From Chitinophaga pinensis (GTDB lineage Bacteria > Bacteroidota > Bacteroidia > SXHM01): 33,184 nt of DNA. Positions 32,118 through 33,184 of the stretch are shown piece by piece. The number at the start of each line of letters is the position of its first letter. Positions within the stretch are counted from its first letter, which is position 1. The notes under the pieces were generated by a model, which saw only the letters and a program-made list of their open reading frames with translations, ran no database searches and was not told where the DNA came from. The translations under genes and the position numbers were made by a program. The stretch lies in assembly GCA_945861685.1 (NCBI GenBank), contig CAMAVO010000012.1, positions 1 to 33,184 on the forward strand, read 5' to 3'.

Positions 32118-33184
32118 ATGATACAATTTGAAAAACATACACTAAGTAACGGGTTAAAAGTGATTGTTCACGAAGACCGCTCTACTCCTATTGCAGCTAT
32201 GAACATATTATATGATGTAGGCGCCCGCGATGAGGATGCAGACAAAACAGGTTTCGCCCATTTATTTGAGCATCTGATGTTTGGCGGTTCGGTAAATATT
32301 CCCAACTATGATGAGCCTTTGCAGAATGTGGGCGGTGAAAATAATGCCTTTACCAGCAACGATATTACCAACTATTATTTAACGCTTCCTGCACAAAATC
32401 TGGAGACAGGTTTTTGGCTCGAAAGTGATAGGATGCTGAGCCTTGCTTTCTCTGAAAAAAGCCTGGAAGTGCAGCGCAGTGTGGTAATTGAAGAATTTCG
32501 TCAGCGCTACTTAAATCAGCCTTACGGTGATGTGTGGCTGAAATTGAAACCCCTTGCCTACAAAGTGCATCCTTATTTATGGAACACAATAGGCAAAGAA
32601 ATTTCGCACATTGAAAATGCTACGATGGATGATGTAAAAGCATTTTTCAAAAAACATTACCTGCCTAACAATGCTATTCTTTCTGTTGCCGGAAACGTGA
32701 AAACAGATGAAGTATTAAAGCTGGCAGAAAAATGGTTCGGTCCAATTGCGAAAGGCGAAAAGAAGGAACGTAAGCTTCCGGTTGAGCCACCGCAAATAGA
32801 AGAACGTAAAGAGGAAACCACTGCTGATGTCCCTTACGATGCTATCTATAAAGCATGGCACATGTGCGACCGTAAAAATCCCGACTACTATACCTTTGAT
32901 GTTATCTCAGAATTATTCTCGCGCGGAAAATCTTCACGTCTGTATGTTGAACTGGTAAAGAATAAAAAGCTTTTCAGCGAAATCAACGCTTACATTTCTG
33001 GTGATGATGATCCGGGATTATTGGTAATTGCCGGAAAAGTTTCGGAGGGCGTTGACATGAAAACAGCTGAAGCCGGTATTGCCGAGGAAGTAAATAAGCT
33101 GTGCTCAACTGTTGTAGATGCAAATGAACTTCAGAAAATAAAAAACAACATGGAAGCATCACTTGTTTTTTCTGAAATGGGAGT
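32118..33184 (+). CDS. M16 family zinc metallopeptidase (insulinase/pitrilysin-like), truncated by window end
   Basis: 355 residues are visible and the frame runs off the right edge. The N-terminal M16 domain has the inverted zinc motif His48-Leu-Phe-Glu51-His52 in FAHLFEHLMF, and the downstream Glu ligand in VVIEEFRQR (Glu125 or Glu126), matching HxxEHx(about 73)E. IPNYDEPLQNVGGENNAFTS at 61-80 and YYLTLP are family-typical. The start of the second, inactive-type domain is visible from about 230. No signal peptide is seen at the ATG chosen, which lies 4 bp after the previous stop, so it may be cytoplasmic. It is probably cotranscribed with the flavoprotein gene and may be followed by a second M16 gene, as is common. 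Confidence 0.9.
   Translation, partial: MIQFEKHTLSNGLKVIVHEDRSTPIAAMNILYDVGARDEDADKTGFAHLFEHLMFGGSVNIPNYDEPLQNVGGENNAFTSNDITNYYLTLPAQNLETGFWLESDRMLSLAFSEKSLEVQRSVVIEEFRQRYLNQPYGDVWLKLKPLAYKVHPYLWNTIGKEISHIENATMDDVKAFFKKHYLPNNAILSVAGNVKTDEVLKLAEKWFGPIAKGEKKERKLPVEPPQIEERKEETTADVPYDAIYKAWHMCDRKNPDYYTFDVISELFSRGKSSRLYVELVKNKKLFSEINAYISGDDDPGLLVIAGKVSEGVDMKTAEAGIAEEVNKLCSTVVDANELQKIKNNMEASLVFSEMG

Noticed and set aside
1-33184. CRISPR array, tRNA/rRNA genes, insertion sequence, prophage or toxin-antitoxin module
   Set aside because: No regularly spaced repeats, no cloverleaf-like or rRNA sequence, and no transposase, integrase or toxin-type protein was found by reading both strands.

Overview
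The window looks like chromosomal DNA of a free-living, respiring member of the Bacteroidota (Sphingobacteriia/Chitinophagia-like; this placement is an inference). The signs are: many TAnnTTTG promoter -7 elements with almost no Shine-Dalgarno sequences, C-terminal type IX secretion (T9SS) sorting domains, a membrane pyrophosphatase, a bacillithiol gene (bshA), and a cbb3 oxidase in which CcoN and CcoO are fused. I see no rRNA, tRNA, CRISPR array, insertion sequence or phage gene.

Layout. (1) 1-3021: the 3' end of hppA with a strong terminator, a secreted subtilase with a T9SS-like tail, and a small lipoprotein with a Rieske-like but ligand-poor domain. (2) 3022-8056: a surface-glycan block. 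It holds hldD, then a visibly more A+T-rich run with its own promoter: a GT2 glycosyltransferase, two SDR-type nucleotide-sugar epimerase-like genes, and a polytopic membrane protein. (3) 8083-10254: a sensor histidine kinase and a single-domain response regulator. (4) 10311-16473: a lipoprotein with a duplicated GMNPxHGQPGHxC motif (+), then a minus-strand series (VF530, a large Asp-box/T9SS exoprotein, bshA, a DUF1905/YdeI protein, miaE), and a small TTG-started anchored protein (+). (5) 16546-19813: a TonB-dependent receptor and a CDF cation exporter, facing each other across a perfect-armed palindrome. (6) 19850-29720: the complete cbb3 oxidase locus on the minus strand. It splits into ccoS-ccoNO-ccoQ-ccoP-ccoG-ccoH-DsbD_2/SafE and a two-gene unit (58-residue membrane protein + ccoI), with an unrecognised plus-strand lipoprotein gene between them. 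(7) 29830-33184: glyA on the minus strand, divergent from an FMN oxidoreductase and an M16 peptidase cut by the window edge.

How they work together. CcoNO, CcoQ and CcoP form the oxidase. CcoS, CcoG, CcoH, CcoI and probably the SafE-like protein handle copper and heme assembly. The TonB receptor and CDF exporter next door would fit metal or heme traffic, but that link is only contextual.

The most striking signal is regulatory. The two cbb3 transcription units start from promoters with identical architecture: two TGATTnnnGTCA boxes (TGA-N6-TCA, the Crp/Fnr core geometry) 22 bp apart, with the nearer box 23 bp from a shared CATTTTTG -7 element. This places the boxes near -40 and -62 and predicts one oxygen- or redox-responsive Crp/Fnr regulator for the whole oxidase locus. 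Other points worth a look are several promoters so close to the start codon that the mRNAs should be leaderless, an SDR enzyme whose YxxxK tyrosine is phenylalanine, and the 58-residue membrane protein placed before ccoI.
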